Part shown: in pieces, positions 15,832-24,373 of the stretch
Layout: each line of letters starts with the position of its first letter
How positions within the stretch are numbered: the first letter of the stretch is position 1
Assembly: GCF_025567095.1 (NCBI RefSeq)
Contig: NZ_JAOQJH010000031.1
Direction: 5' to 3' (one strand)
Source: Anthropogastromicrobium aceti
Lineage (GTDB): Bacteria > Bacillota > Clostridia > Lachnospirales > Lachnospiraceae
DNA: 39,390 nucleotides
Translations under genes and position numbers: made by a program
The notes under the pieces: model-generated
The model's database searches: none
What the model was told of the DNA's origin: nothing
The model's input: only the letters and a program-made list of their open reading frames with translations

Positions 15832-17817
15832 TTACAGTGCCTTTACTCTTGCTACTACGTTCTCTACGGTAAATCCGAAGTATGGGAACAGTTTGCTGTA
15901 CGGAGCGGATGCACCAAAACGATTCATTCCGATCATATCGCCGTCAAGACCTACATAACGATCCCATCCAAATCCAGAAAGTGCCTCTACTGCAACTCTC
16001 TTTCTTACATTCTTTGGAAGAACCTTTGCCTTATACTCCTCAGACTGCTCCTCGAAGATGTCCATACATGGCATGGATACGACGCGAACGTCGATTCCAT
16101 CCTCTGCTAAAACCTTCTTTGCCTCTACAGCAAGAGACAGCTCGGAACCAGAAGCGATAATGATCGCATCCGGAACTGCCTTCTTGGAATCCTGTACAAT
16201 ATAACCACCCTTTAATGCCTCTCTTGAGGTTCCCTCGATCTGCGGCAGATTCTGTCTGGTCAGTGCCAGTGCAGTCGGTGTTCTCTTAGATGTAACTGCA
16301 CTATACCATGCAGCTGCTGTCTCAGTTGCGTCTGCCGGACGGAACATATGGAAGTTCGGCATTGCACGCCACATTGCAAGCTGCTCGATCGGCTCATGAG
16401 TCGGTCCATCCTCTCCTACACCAATACTGTCGTGTGTAAATACGAAGGTTAACGGTACGCCCATGATTGAAGACAGACGTGCCATCGGCTTTGTATAATC
16501 AGAGAATACAAAGAAAGTAGAAACAAATGCTCTCAGTCCACCGTGAAGCATAATACCATTTCCGATTGCTGTCATGGCAAGCTCACGAACACCAAAGTGC
16601 ATGTTGCGTCCTGCATAATTTTCTGCTGAGAAATCACCCTCGTCCTTCATATAGGTCTTTGTGGACGGGGAAAGGTCAGCTGCACCGCCGATTACATTCG
16701 GCATTCTATCTTTGATACGATTGATCATCTTGCCGGACAGATTTCTTGTTGCATCTGCCTTATCATCATAAGCCCAGAAATCAGCATCGTCACAAACCTT
16801 CTCTGCCAAATCCTCATCGTAGTAAGTATCCCACAGTTCCTTCATTTCTGGATACTTCTCGCAGTATTCTGCAAACATCTTATTCCAAGCATCCTCTGCC
16901 GGCTGTAAGCCTTCTACGATTTCCTTATAATGAGCATAAACTTCCTCTGGCACGAAGAATGGCTCTTCTGACGGCCAGCCTAAGTTTTCCTTCATTGCCT
17001 TAATATTGTCATCACCAAGCGGCTCGCCATGTGCACTTGCCTTGCCCTGCTTTGCCGGACATCCAAAACCAATCTGAGTCTTTACAGTGATAAAAGATGG
17101 TCTCTCAGTATCTGCCTTAGCAGCCTCAATTGCCTTGCCGATTTCCTCTAAGTTATTTCCATCCTCAACGGTAATGGTCTGGAAACCAAATGCTTCCATA
17201 CGCTTCTGAACATTCTCTGTGAATGCAATATCTGTTGATCCCTCAATAGAGATGCGGTTGGAATCATAGAAAATGATCAGCTTAGACAGCTTTAAAGTAC
17301 CTGCAAGAGAAAATGCCTCAGATGAAATACCCTCCATCATACATCCATCGCCGCCAAGTGCGTAGGTGTAATGATCTACAACCGGATATCCCTCCTTGTT
17401 AAATACAGACGCCATATGACGCTCTGCAATTGCCATACCAACTGCCATACCCATACCAGCACCAAGAGGTCCTGTCGTTGCCTCAACACCAACTGTGTGG
17501 CGATACTCCGGATGACCAGGTGTCAGAGAACCCCACTGACGAAACTGCATCAGATCTTCCTTTTTTAAATCACCATAACCAAACAGGTGAAGCAGGGAGT
17601 ACAAAAGCATAGAGCCATGTCCTCCAGAAAGAATAAAGCGGTCACGATCCTTCCAATCTGGATCCTTTGGGTTGTGCTTTAAATGCTTTGCCCATAACTC
17701 ATAGGCTACAGATGCACAGCCGAGCGGCAAGCCAGGATGTCCTGACTTTGCCTTCTGAATCGCATCTGCAGATAATACACGGATCGCATTTACTGACATT
17801 GTATCAATGTTATTCAT
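15832..17817 (-). CDS. tkt: transketolase
   Basis: This 661-residue thiamine-diphosphate enzyme moves two-carbon units between sugar phosphates in the non-oxidative pentose phosphate pathway. Visible family features include SGHPGLPLG, GHGSMLLYSLLHLFG, GPLGAGMGMAVG, the ThDP/metal motif GDGCMMEGISSEA ending in YDSNRISIEG, and the pyrimidine-domain segment FVFTHDSIGVGEDGPTHEP. The start at 17817 (MNNIDTMSV) follows GGAG by six bases. Longer in-frame extensions up to 17895 would run into the promoter at 17867-17895. It would process pentose phosphates, which fits the arabinoside locus next door, but it is also a housekeeping enzyme. A perfect palindrome GCGCTTAAGCGC lies in its leader (17833-17844). 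Confidence 0.97.
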   Translation of the reverse strand: MNNIDTMSVNAIRVLSADAIQKAKSGHPGLPLGCASVAYELWAKHLKHNPKDPDWKDRDRFILSGGHGSMLLYSLLHLFGYGDLKKEDLMQFRQWGSLTPGHPEYRHTVGVEATTGPLGAGMGMAVGMAIAERHMASVFNKEGYPVVDHYTYALGGDGCMMEGISSEAFSLAGTLKLSKLIIFYDSNRISIEGSTDIAFTENVQKRMEAFGFQTITVEDGNNLEEIGKAIEAAKADTERPSFITVKTQIGFGCPAKQGKASAHGEPLGDDNIKAMKENLGWPSEEPFFVPEEVYAHYKEIVEGLQPAEDAWNKMFAEYCEKYPEMKELWDTYYDEDLAEKVCDDADFWAYDDKADATRNLSGKMINRIKDRMPNVIGGAADLSPSTKTYMKDEGDFSAENYAGRNMHFGVRELAMTAIGNGIMLHGGLRAFVSTFFVFSDYTKPMARLSSIMGVPLTFVFTHDSIGVGEDGPTHEPIEQLAMWRAMPNFHMFRPADATETAAAWYSAVTSKRTPTALALTRQNLPQIEGTSREALKGGYIVQDSKKAVPDAIIIASGSELSLAVEAKKVLAEDGIDVRVVSMPCMDIFEEQSEEYKAKVLPKNVRKRVAVEALSGFGWDRYVGLDGDMIGMNRFGASAPYSKLFPYFGFTVENVVARVKAL

Positions 17818-17866
17818 CTTCGTCTCCATTCCGCGCTTAAGCGCATTTAATTTTGTATTTATGCTC

Positions 17867-17895
17867 AGTTTACCAGACCATTGCACGAAAATCAA
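17867..17895 (-). promoter_or_regulatory. promoter of transketolase
   Basis: TTGATT and TAAACT are separated by 17 bases, about 50 bases upstream of the start codon. This supports the shorter transketolase start. Confidence 0.65.
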
Positions 17896-17907
17896 GTTTT
17901 TCTTATG

Positions 17908-19137
17908 TTATCGTAGCTTAATTTGCTGAAGCTCCTCCATTGTCGCCAAATAATAGGTCTTAAACTTGTCGCCCGGAATGACAGTATACAAATTATTTCC
18001 GAACTCTCTCGCAAAACGTATTCTTCCTGAAAATGATTGAACTTCGCAATAATCCGCATCATACATGACAACATTTCTCTGCTGAAATGCATAACCTGTA
18101 TGAAGTTCATCCTGCTCTGTAACAGCATTTTCATTTCCTTCTGACGTGTAAATATGAAGCTGATATCCTGTTTTCGCTTCATCACGTACAACAAGACCAA
18201 GGTATTCGTTATTATAGAAAATACGCTGAATTTCTCCCTCAACAGCAACATCTTTTCGAGTAATTGCAGTTCTGTTTGACACGTCAAAAAAGCTGATGCA
18301 GCAATCTCCAACTGCAAACGCTTTTGTATCACTTAAATAGACAACCTTCGGGACATATGCGCCATTTTCAGAATAATCAAAACTTGCTACTATACGATCT
18401 GCAGCTTCTTTTCCCTTTTCAAAATCGTAAAAAGAAATACTGCTTGTTCCAACACCCTCAGAAATTGAGTAGTATGATACAGCTAATTGCTGACCATTTG
18501 GCGAAACACTAATGTCAAGCGGATATCCATCAATCTGGAGCGGATTGCGAATCGAAACTGCAAGCTCCTCGCCTGTATTTCGATAATAAGAAATTAAACT
18601 CGCATCCTGATCTTCTAACTGAAGCACAGTTACACCTGTCGATGCAATCACTCCCTTTGTGATTATCTGAGATGTAGTTCCGCTTCCAGTGATTCCCGAT
18701 TTATTACAAATTGCAAAATTTTTTCCTTTTAAATCATAAATCAAAAGATAATCACCTTTGACATTTGCCTTTGGATTGCTCATATCATATGGCGCAGACC
18801 ACACCTTTGTGCCCTTTTTGTCATAATACGTAGCACCATCTTTATTCATTACGACAATGCCGTCTCCATATGATACGTATCCTGCTGATGACGCATTCGA
18901 CACATCAGTTCTCCAGCTGACTTCATATGTTTTGTAACGCCACAACCGTTCTGCCACAAACCACGCCAGCACAACAGCTAACACCAACACTACGACAACA
19001 ATTCCTGCGACATTGACTGTTCTTCTATGATCCTCAGCCCAGCTTACTGGTGCACTGCGAACCTTATCGTTCGTAACCATGCTCTGCCTAAGCTGCTTCT
19101 TCTTTCTTTCCCGTTGAAATTCACTGTCCCTTGCCAT
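17908..19137 (-). CDS. DUF5711 family membrane-anchored protein
   Basis: This 409-residue protein has a basic cytoplasmic N-terminus of about 42 residues. One transmembrane helix follows (VAGIVVVVLVLAVVLAWFVA, about 44-63), then a large extracellular part. The repeating pattern of short beta strands (for example YGDGIVVMNKDG, PLDISVSPNGQQLAVSYY) suggests a beta-propeller. DUF5711 proteins are lineage-specific to Lachnospiraceae-like Clostridia and have no known function. It has its own strong promoter and an AAAGGA RBS. It is followed by the transketolase promoter, so the genes are likely transcribed separately. Confidence 0.8.
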   Translation of the reverse strand: MARDSEFQRERKKKQLRQSMVTNDKVRSAPVSWAEDHRRTVNVAGIVVVVLVLAVVLAWFVAERLWRYKTYEVSWRTDVSNASSAGYVSYGDGIVVMNKDGATYYDKKGTKVWSAPYDMSNPKANVKGDYLLIYDLKGKNFAICNKSGITGSGTTSQIITKGVIASTGVTVLQLEDQDASLISYYRNTGEELAVSIRNPLQIDGYPLDISVSPNGQQLAVSYYSISEGVGTSSISFYDFEKGKEAADRIVASFDYSENGAYVPKVVYLSDTKAFAVGDCCISFFDVSNRTAITRKDVAVEGEIQRIFYNNEYLGLVVRDEAKTGYQLHIYTSEGNENAVTEQDELHTGYAFQQRNVVMYDADYCEVQSFSGRIRFAREFGNNLYTVIPGDKFKTYYLATMEELQQIKLR

Positions 19138-19213
19138 GTACTTTCCTTTCCACCACTGTGCTGACTTTCAAACTCCAGCTGCATCTTACATACAGCTGCA
19201 CAGTGTCCAAAAA

Positions 19214-19242
19214 AGTATAACATATCCAAGGGTGTGTGTCAA
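19214..19242 (-). promoter_or_regulatory. promoter of the DUF5711 gene
   Basis: Consensus-like -35 TTGACA (19237-19242) and -10 TATACT (19214-19219) are separated by 17 bases and lie about 75 bases before the start codon. Confidence 0.8.
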
Positions 19243-19258
19243 AGTTCCTTAAAAATTT

Positions 19259-20683
19259 TCACGGCAAAGTCAGCTCCTGTCCAATATAAATTTTATTTAT
19301 ATCATCAAGTCCATTTACTTCCTTTAACTGCATAACCATCTGTGAGGAACCATAAAATTTTTTACTAATCTCAATCAATGTATCACCAGGCTGAACCGTG
19401 TATGAGGCTGGACGATTTACTGCTGCTTCTGCTGCCTCACTCGTCCCCTGTGCTGCATTTTCTTCTGTGGGCAACGTTGGTGCTGCTACCGTTAAAATTT
19501 CCTGCGTACTGCTTTCGTTTTCTTCTGATGATGCGGCATCTGATTCCTTATTTTTTGATGCTTCGGTGCTGCTTGTGATACGATACACTGATGCTCCAAG
19601 ACCATCCTTATAAAACATCATATCTCCAGAAAAAATCCCGCCATTTTGAATAGCTGCCACGTCTTTTTTTTCTGTCTCAGATGAAGAAAGGCTGCTTTCT
19701 GGTGTTTTTGCAACTGAAGCTTTTTCTTCACTGCTTTCTGGTATCTTTGTAGCTGAAACTTCAAGCGTATTCTCCGTTTCTTTTAAAGACGCTGACAATG
19801 CACCAATGTCATTTTTTGTTGCCGCAATTTGTTCGCTTTCTGATTCAAAAGCAACCTGCTCGCTCTCACCGCTTTTTCTCTCCACGGATGCTCCTACTGC
19901 AAGCGCCTGCACAGAATCCTCTTTTTTATTCATTCCTCTTGAAAAAAGGACACCACCTCCTACTAAAATAATAAAAAGAATTGCCGCCCCTGCCTTTACC
20001 CATATGCCGTTTTCTGCTGTTAGCTTAGACGTCTGATTTATGTGTTTTGACTTTTGCGGATGCTTTATATCCTGCTTTTCCTTCATAATCTTTCTAAAAT
20101 TAAGCGCTGCCTGATCGCTGACATCCTCACTTTGATCCGCGTTGCGGCTCAGCATATAATTTTGCATTTCATTATTTTTCTCATAATAAACAAAATACCC
20201 CTTCAAATGGAGAATTGTATCTTCTTCCTCCATCCAAAAGCTTTCCTCATCCCCCTTCTTCCAGTACATCAAACAATTTTCCCCCGAAAAAATCTGACGA
20301 TGTGTTTTTTTTAATTCTTCACCATCTGGAAAATTTTCTTCTGTTCCGCTTATAAACCAGCCACATATACTGCATCCTGGAAAATATTCCTGTATCACTG
20401 ACAACGTATTATCCCAGACCTGCTGCGTAATCGCTGTTTTTTGCTCATTTTCTTCTTCAGTACTGCCTTGCGCATCCTCTAACTCAACTGCTCCCTTTAC
20501 AAACCAGCATCTTTTGTTTTCTGTAACCATTTTGCTTCCAAGCAATATACCAGTGCGTACATGCCCTGTACAATTTAATTTACGAATAAATGTATATGCA
20601 TAGTCTTCCAGATACACTCTAACCCGCTCTTCTTTTTCTGCCATCTGACGAATATTTTTTGGCAGTTTCTTTTCCTCTTCCAT
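19259..20683 (-). CDS. membrane protein with C-terminal LysM and N-terminal JAB/MPN-like domain
   Basis: This protein of 474 residues appears to have four parts. Residues about 22-165 resemble a JAB/MPN fold (GILLGS near 45, CGWFISG near 107-113, GENCLMYW near 134-141), but the JAMM histidines and aspartate are not present, so it is probably catalytically inactive. A transmembrane helix follows at about 229-249 (AGAAILFIILVGGGVLF). Next comes a low-complexity Ser/Glu linker with a repeated ESSEEKAS/ATKIPES pattern. A LysM domain ends the protein (YTVQPGDTLIEISKKFYGSS onward), binding peptidoglycan outside the cell. The ATG at 20683 is chosen because GGAGG lies about six bases upstream. The JAB/MPN reading is by eye and uncertain; LysM is clear. 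Confidence 0.8.
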   Translation of the reverse strand: MEEEKKLPKNIRQMAEKEERVRVYLEDYAYTFIRKLNCTGHVRTGILLGSKMVTENKRCWFVKGAVELEDAQGSTEEENEQKTAITQQVWDNTLSVIQEYFPGCSICGWFISGTEENFPDGEELKKTHRQIFSGENCLMYWKKGDEESFWMEEEDTILHLKGYFVYYEKNNEMQNYMLSRNADQSEDVSDQAALNFRKIMKEKQDIKHPQKSKHINQTSKLTAENGIWVKAGAAILFIILVGGGVLFSRGMNKKEDSVQALAVGASVERKSGESEQVAFESESEQIAATKNDIGALSASLKETENTLEVSATKIPESSEEKASVAKTPESSLSSSETEKKDVAAIQNGGIFSGDMMFYKDGLGASVYRITSSTEASKNKESDAASSEENESSTQEILTVAAPTLPTEENAAQGTSEAAEAAVNRPASYTVQPGDTLIEISKKFYGSSQMVMQLKEVNGLDDINKIYIGQELTLP

Positions 20684-20782
20684 ATAACACCTCCAGACCA
20701 GTTCCATGCAGTTTATGCACGGTATTTTCCATCTTTCTTAGCACATCGTATCACTACAACCGTGCAGAATCTGCCAAAACCG

Positions 20783-20812
20783 CCTGTCGAATACACATAA
20801 TCTTTCGACAAG
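20783..20812. promoter_or_regulatory. inverted pair of Spo0A-box-like heptamers between the LysM gene and yyaC
   Basis: TGTCGAA at 20785-20791 and TTCGACA at 20804-20810 form an inverted pair with a 12-base spacer. TGNCGAA is the known Spo0A box core. The site lies between divergent genes, one a spore-protease family gene, which fits sporulation control. Two single-site matches by chance are not rare; the pairing and location make it worth testing. Confidence 0.4.
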
Positions 20813-20874
20813 CGAATAAAGCGCTTCTTCCCCGGATAGAATGAAGCAAAGAACGTTTCAGAAAGGCGGTATCT

Positions 20875-21570
20875 ATGAACACAGTCAACTCTCCATCCTA
20901 TTTTTCGCAAACTGATTTTTCCTCGGAAGGCTTTGCCTGCCGTTTAGCCAATCTTGTTGATTTAAGCCAAAAAAAGAACGGCCACCGACCAATACTTTTC
21001 CTTTGTATTGGCAGTGACCGTGTCCCTGGGGACTGTCTTGGTCCTTTAGTAGGTTATAAATTAGAGCGTCTTTGCGATACCATGCAGCATACATTTGTTG
21101 TATGCGGATCGCTTGCTCATCCTGTACATGCTGTGAATCTGCGTCAAAAGCTTCATTATGTGAAGCATCTGGGCGACTTTCTCACAATTGCAATAGATGC
21201 CTCAATAGGTGCTAAAGAAAATCTTGGCATGCTTTGTCTTTCAAACAGTGCATTATATCCTGGCGAGGGTGTTGCAAAGTCGCTTCCCCCGGTGGGAGAA
21301 ATCTCTATTACCGGGGTCACAAGCTGCGAAGACAATCCCATTCCATTTCACCGTCAAAGTGTCCCACTTTCTTTCATGATGAATCTGGCTGATGAAATTT
21401 ATCAGGGACTTTTTACTTTTTTAACAGCTTACTTCCAGACAGTGCCCTATACTGAGTCAATGCTTCTTCAAGCGACAGATCTGCATTCTCCTGACAGAAG
21501 GAATCAAACTTATTTAAACGCTGCTTGTACAGCAGATCCTTTCCAAAGACAGGCTCATATTCTTCCTTGA
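20875..21570 (+). CDS. yyaC: spore protease YyaC-type protein (DUF1256)
   Basis: This 231-residue protein belongs to the YyaC/DUF1256 family, related in fold to the germination protease Gpr and to hydrogenase maturation proteases. Family motifs are IGSDRVPGDCLGPLVGYKLE (about residues 45-65), a VCGSLAHPVHAVNL segment, and AIDASIG. The usual family end comes near NLADEIYQGLFTF, around residue 180. The remaining 50 residues extend into the antisense of the convergent coiled-coil gene and have no family look. Either the original stop was lost or the tail is real. A weak RBS (AAAGGCGG) precedes the ATG. Spo0A-like boxes lie upstream. Confidence 0.88.
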   Translation: MNTVNSPSYFSQTDFSSEGFACRLANLVDLSQKKNGHRPILFLCIGSDRVPGDCLGPLVGYKLERLCDTMQHTFVVCGSLAHPVHAVNLRQKLHYVKHLGDFLTIAIDASIGAKENLGMLCLSNSALYPGEGVAKSLPPVGEISITGVTSCEDNPIPFHRQSVPLSFMMNLADEIYQGLFTFLTAYFQTVPYTESMLLQATDLHSPDRRNQTYLNAACTADPFQRQAHILP

Positions 21571-22978
21571 GCTGCTTTTCGATCTGCTCAATCTCTTCCT
21601 TCTTATCTGAAAGTTCCTGACGCTTGCTCTCAAACTCCTGCTGCAGCCCTAAAAGCTCATCCTTGTTGGCAGCTGTAATGTCTGCTGTGATCTGATGACG
21701 AATTTCGCTTTCAAAATTTTCAAGTGCTTCCTGGCGCTTTTCTACTGTATTCTGCATAACCTGCTGAATACCTGTGATTTTATCATCAAAGCTGCCCAGA
21801 TTGTAGCCCGTCTCATCCTGACTTTTCTTGATGCGGTTCGTCATCAGCTGCTTGTTCTTATTATTAATGCGGATCTGCTTTCGAAGTTCCTCCACCTCTT
21901 CATTTACACCTGCAAACTTCAGCATATACTTGTGAAGCAAATACAAATATACAGTAAATAATGCACCCACATATACAAAAAATGTAAATGCTAGCACAAG
22001 ACGATTCGAAATTGCCAATGAGAAAAACAATGGAATAAAGAAAATCAAGCCCACACCAACTAAAATATCAATTGTCCAATCTCTGCTGTTTTTAGGGAAA
22101 AACAGCATGGAAATCGCACGCTTTTTACATACGACTGGAACTTTATTTTCTTTAAATTTCAGTTCAATCTGTGCCTCTAGCTGCTGATTCTGTTGACTTA
22201 GAGGCGCTGTCTCAACCTGAATGCGCTGTGCTATTGCATTGGCCTTTGCCTTTGCACGCTCAGTTTTACATACATCAATCTGGTCTTGATACTGACTCAG
22301 CTCACGATCATACGTTGCAGCAATTTCTTCTTTTTTCTTTTTAAGTGCCGTGGTAATTCCCTCTGCCACACTCTTTTCCATGCTGCTGTATGCCTTCTCG
22401 CTTTGCTTTAACTCACCAGTCAGGCGTGTCTTATCCTTCTCTGCCTCGTCAAGATCATTTAACAACTGCTTCGCCCTATTTACTGTTTTGATTAACTCAG
22501 AATCATGAATTGCATCAAGTGTAACAGCTTGACCAAAGACGGATGATTGAGCTTCTCTGGTTGCCTCATCCTCTGGCTTTACTTCCACTTCCATAGAAGA
22601 TTCCATTGAAGGTTCCATTGAAAGTTCCATTGAACCTTCTTGTGACTCTTCTGTCGATGCGGCATCTAATTCATCCAGTTGTTTTTCTTTAAGCTCAGCC
22701 TGCTCTGATTCTTCTGGCTGTTCTTTGGTAAGCTCAGTCAGTTCTGATTCTTCTTGCTGCTCTTGTGCTTCCTCCATCAGTTCTTCTGGCTGCTCTTTTA
22801 CTTCTTCTAGCTGCTCCTTTTGCTGCACAATTTCTTCCAGATTAACCGGCTCTGCTTTCATATCAGCTGATGTCTCCTTGGATGCCTCACTTGGCACAGC
22901 CTGTTCTGCCTGCTGATCAAGCAGCATTTCAACTTCATTAGCTGTTTCCGGAGTATCCGGCTGCCTATAATCGTCCAT
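21413..22978 (-). CDS. coiled-coil membrane protein, function unknown
   Basis: I do not recognise a named family. This 521-residue protein starts with about 150 residues of acidic, Gln/Glu-rich low-complexity sequence. A coiled coil follows (about 165-290), then two close hydrophobic segments (about 305-350, including ILVGVGLIFFIPLFFSLAIS and the following FFVYVGALFTVYLYLL). A second long coiled coil runs to about residue 480. The layout suggests a membrane-anchored structural or scaffold protein. The acidic part contains a DNA-level tandem repeat (22589-22636). The start ATG follows AGGAGGAG. The 3' end overlaps the convergent yyaC by 158 bases. Confidence 0.75.
   Translation of the reverse strand: MDDYRQPDTPETANEVEMLLDQQAEQAVPSEASKETSADMKAEPVNLEEIVQQKEQLEEVKEQPEELMEEAQEQQEESELTELTKEQPEESEQAELKEKQLDELDAASTEESQEGSMELSMEPSMESSMEVEVKPEDEATREAQSSVFGQAVTLDAIHDSELIKTVNRAKQLLNDLDEAEKDKTRLTGELKQSEKAYSSMEKSVAEGITTALKKKKEEIAATYDRELSQYQDQIDVCKTERAKAKANAIAQRIQVETAPLSQQNQQLEAQIELKFKENKVPVVCKKRAISMLFFPKNSRDWTIDILVGVGLIFFIPLFFSLAISNRLVLAFTFFVYVGALFTVYLYLLHKYMLKFAGVNEEVEELRKQIRINNKNKQLMTNRIKKSQDETGYNLGSFDDKITGIQQVMQNTVEKRQEALENFESEIRHQITADITAANKDELLGLQQEFESKRQELSDKKEEIEQIEKQLKEEYEPVFGKDLLYKQRLNKFDSFCQENADLSLEEALTQYRALSGSKLLKK
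22589..22636. repeat. four tandem 12-base repeats within the coiled-coil gene
   Basis: The unit TTCCATTGAAGG occurs four times with small changes (the first is TTCCATAGAAGA). In the protein it encodes a repeated SMEx pattern. Unit length is a multiple of three, so copy number can vary without shifting the frame. Confidence 0.9.
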
Positions 22979-23027
22979 TTTTACTCCTCCTAACGATGAT
23001 TATCAAGAACCATTCCCATTTTCGCAC

Positions 23028-23056
23028 TTGCGTTTGAGAATTGTTTTTGTTATACT
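23028..23056 (+). promoter_or_regulatory. possible upstream promoter of the small conserved gene
   Basis: TTGCGT and TATACT are 17 bases apart, about 100 bases upstream of the start codon. It could give a longer leader than the nearer promoter. Confidence 0.4.
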
Positions 23057-23086
23057 GACCACAAAACAAAGTCAGTTTTCAATCAA

Positions 23087-23115
23087 TTTACAGTTCCTAT
23101 AGTTTACTATATACT
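23087..23115 (+). promoter_or_regulatory. promoter of the small conserved gene
   Basis: TTTACA (23087-23092) and TATACT (23110-23115) have a 17-base spacer and lie about 45 bases before the ATG at 23159. Confidence 0.7.
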
Positions 23116-23158
23116 ATTTTTCACTATAGCACAAGTTTTTTCTTTTTAGGAGGTTTTT

Positions 23159-23428
23159 ATGTTTCGCATGTGGGGTAAAGTCTTCGCAGACAACCATCTT
23201 CTCAAGGATTTTGTTGTTGAAAATCCATCACTTGATATGACCCGCACCAAAAAGGTGTTCGCAGCACTCGAAACCATCGCTCATGAATTTGATCTGGCTG
23301 TCCCAATCTGGCTGCCATCAAACATTTCTGATTTTAAGCGTCACGCCAAAACACGCTTCACTCAGGACAGTTTTATTGAGGCAATCGATTTTGACTATCT
23401 TGAAATTCAGATCATTGAAGAAGATTAA
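23159..23428 (+). CDS. small conserved hypothetical protein, 89 aa
   Basis: I cannot name the family. The protein is soluble and looks like an alpha/beta fold without signal or membrane segments. It includes the segments FADNHLLKDFVVENP and DLAVPIWLPSNISDFKRHAK, and has an acidic C-terminus ending EIQIIEED. The start has a perfect AGGAGG seven bases upstream, and a promoter-like pair lies before it, so it is very probably expressed. A 13-base perfect inverted repeat spans the end of the gene (23395-23454). It stands alone between two minus-strand genes. Confidence 0.8.
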   Translation: MFRMWGKVFADNHLLKDFVVENPSLDMTRTKKVFAALETIAHEFDLAVPIWLPSNISDFKRHAKTRFTQDSFIEAIDFDYLEIQIIEED

Positions 23429-23454
23429 TTCTTTGCTAATTAATTTCAAGATAG
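23395..23454 (+). promoter_or_regulatory. inverted repeat spanning the stop codon of the small conserved gene
   Basis: CTATCTTGAAATT (23395-23407) and its exact complement AATTTCAAGATAG (23442-23454) enclose the stop codon at 23426-23428. No T-run follows, so it is not a standard intrinsic terminator. It could protect the mRNA 3' end or affect termination of translation. Confidence 0.55.
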
Positions 23455-23479
23455 CCTAGACAGCCAGTTTATGTTAGCC

Positions 23480-24373
23480 TTATGACAAATATTGACTTAT
23501 AATATCATTGATCAGCTGCTCTTCCTTTGGGGAGAGCTTTCTTGTCTGCTGCTTATGTACTTGTCGATCCCCGGATTCCCCCCGGGCCGCCGCAATCTGC
23601 GCTAGGCTCTCTTTTAACTCCTCTAACTGCTTTTGATGATCCTTTTCAGGTTCTTCCTTTCTGACAAGCTCTGGGCGGTTCACCCGCTTTTCATTCTCCG
23701 CTGACACATTATTTTCTTTCTGTGCACCATCCTTTTTCTGCATAAAAAGATCATCCCTCATTGCTCCTCGTGCTCTGGCTGCTGCACTGCTTCTAGCAGC
23801 CTCGCGTTCTGGCTGCACAAGCTCGTCTGGCTGCTCCTCACTGATGCCATCTGGCATATCTCTTGCACTTCGCACAACAAGCACATTTTCAAAATAGTGG
23901 ACAAGTGCTGTTTCAAGAAGATCTTTGTTGGAACTATTTCCCATCAAACCAGAAAGCACAATCATCCCAGCTGCCATCAAACTTCCTCCAGCCAGATACA
24001 ATACACAATTTTGAACACTTCCTTTATTCAAATAAAGAATCAACGAGGATACGGCACCTATTAGAAATGCTGCTGCCGCACAGTAAATACTGCAATTTTC
24101 CCAACTCGTCAGACGTGTTCCTGCTATACGATACTGCTGCTGCATTTTACTTACAAATGCTTCTGTATTTTTTATTCCGCAATTCATCCTATAAATGCTC
24201 TCGTACTTTGTCTTCATCTGCTGCAGCTGCTTGTCCTTTGCCGCTGCCAGATTATCAGATTGTCGAATCAAACTTTTGTAACAACGGTTTGCTGCAAATC
24301 TGCTGATAATTCCAATCACACAAACTGCCGCCATAACATACAGGATCATTCCCTGTTCCAGGTAATTTAACAT
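23480..24373 (-). CDS. membrane protein with coiled coils, function unknown
   Basis: I do not recognise a family. With the ATG at 24373 this is a protein of 297 residues. A membrane helix lies at about 9-26 (ILYVMAAVCVIGIISRFA), followed by a short helical segment and two further helices at about 95-145 (AAAAFLIGAVSSLILYL and LYLAGGSLMAAGMIVLSGL). The long charged, mostly cytoplasmic tail contains an Ala/Arg-rich stretch. A short C-terminal motif LSPKEEQLINDIISQYLS closes the protein and may be the conserved part. The 24373 start begins right at the hydrophobic N-terminus and has a purine-rich RBS. A start at 24439 would add 22 residues. Confidence 0.65.
   Translation of the reverse strand: MLNYLEQGMILYVMAAVCVIGIISRFAANRCYKSLIRQSDNLAAAKDKQLQQMKTKYESIYRMNCGIKNTEAFVSKMQQQYRIAGTRLTSWENCSIYCAAAAFLIGAVSSLILYLNKGSVQNCVLYLAGGSLMAAGMIVLSGLMGNSSNKDLLETALVHYFENVLVVRSARDMPDGISEEQPDELVQPEREAARSSAAARARGAMRDDLFMQKKDGAQKENNVSAENEKRVNRPELVRKEEPEKDHQKQLEELKESLAQIAAARGESGDRQVHKQQTRKLSPKEEQLINDIISQYLS

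Noticed and set aside
18890..18905. Single TTCGACA matches inside coding genes (also near 29077) as Spo0A sites
   Set aside because: Isolated heptamers occur several times by chance in this much sequence and these lie within coding DNA.
20713..20910. Possible small minus-strand gene (65 aa) upstream of the LysM gene
   Set aside because: It overlaps the yyaC start antisense and covers the Spo0A-like boxes, and no RBS or start is convincing. The region is better read as a divergent promoter region.
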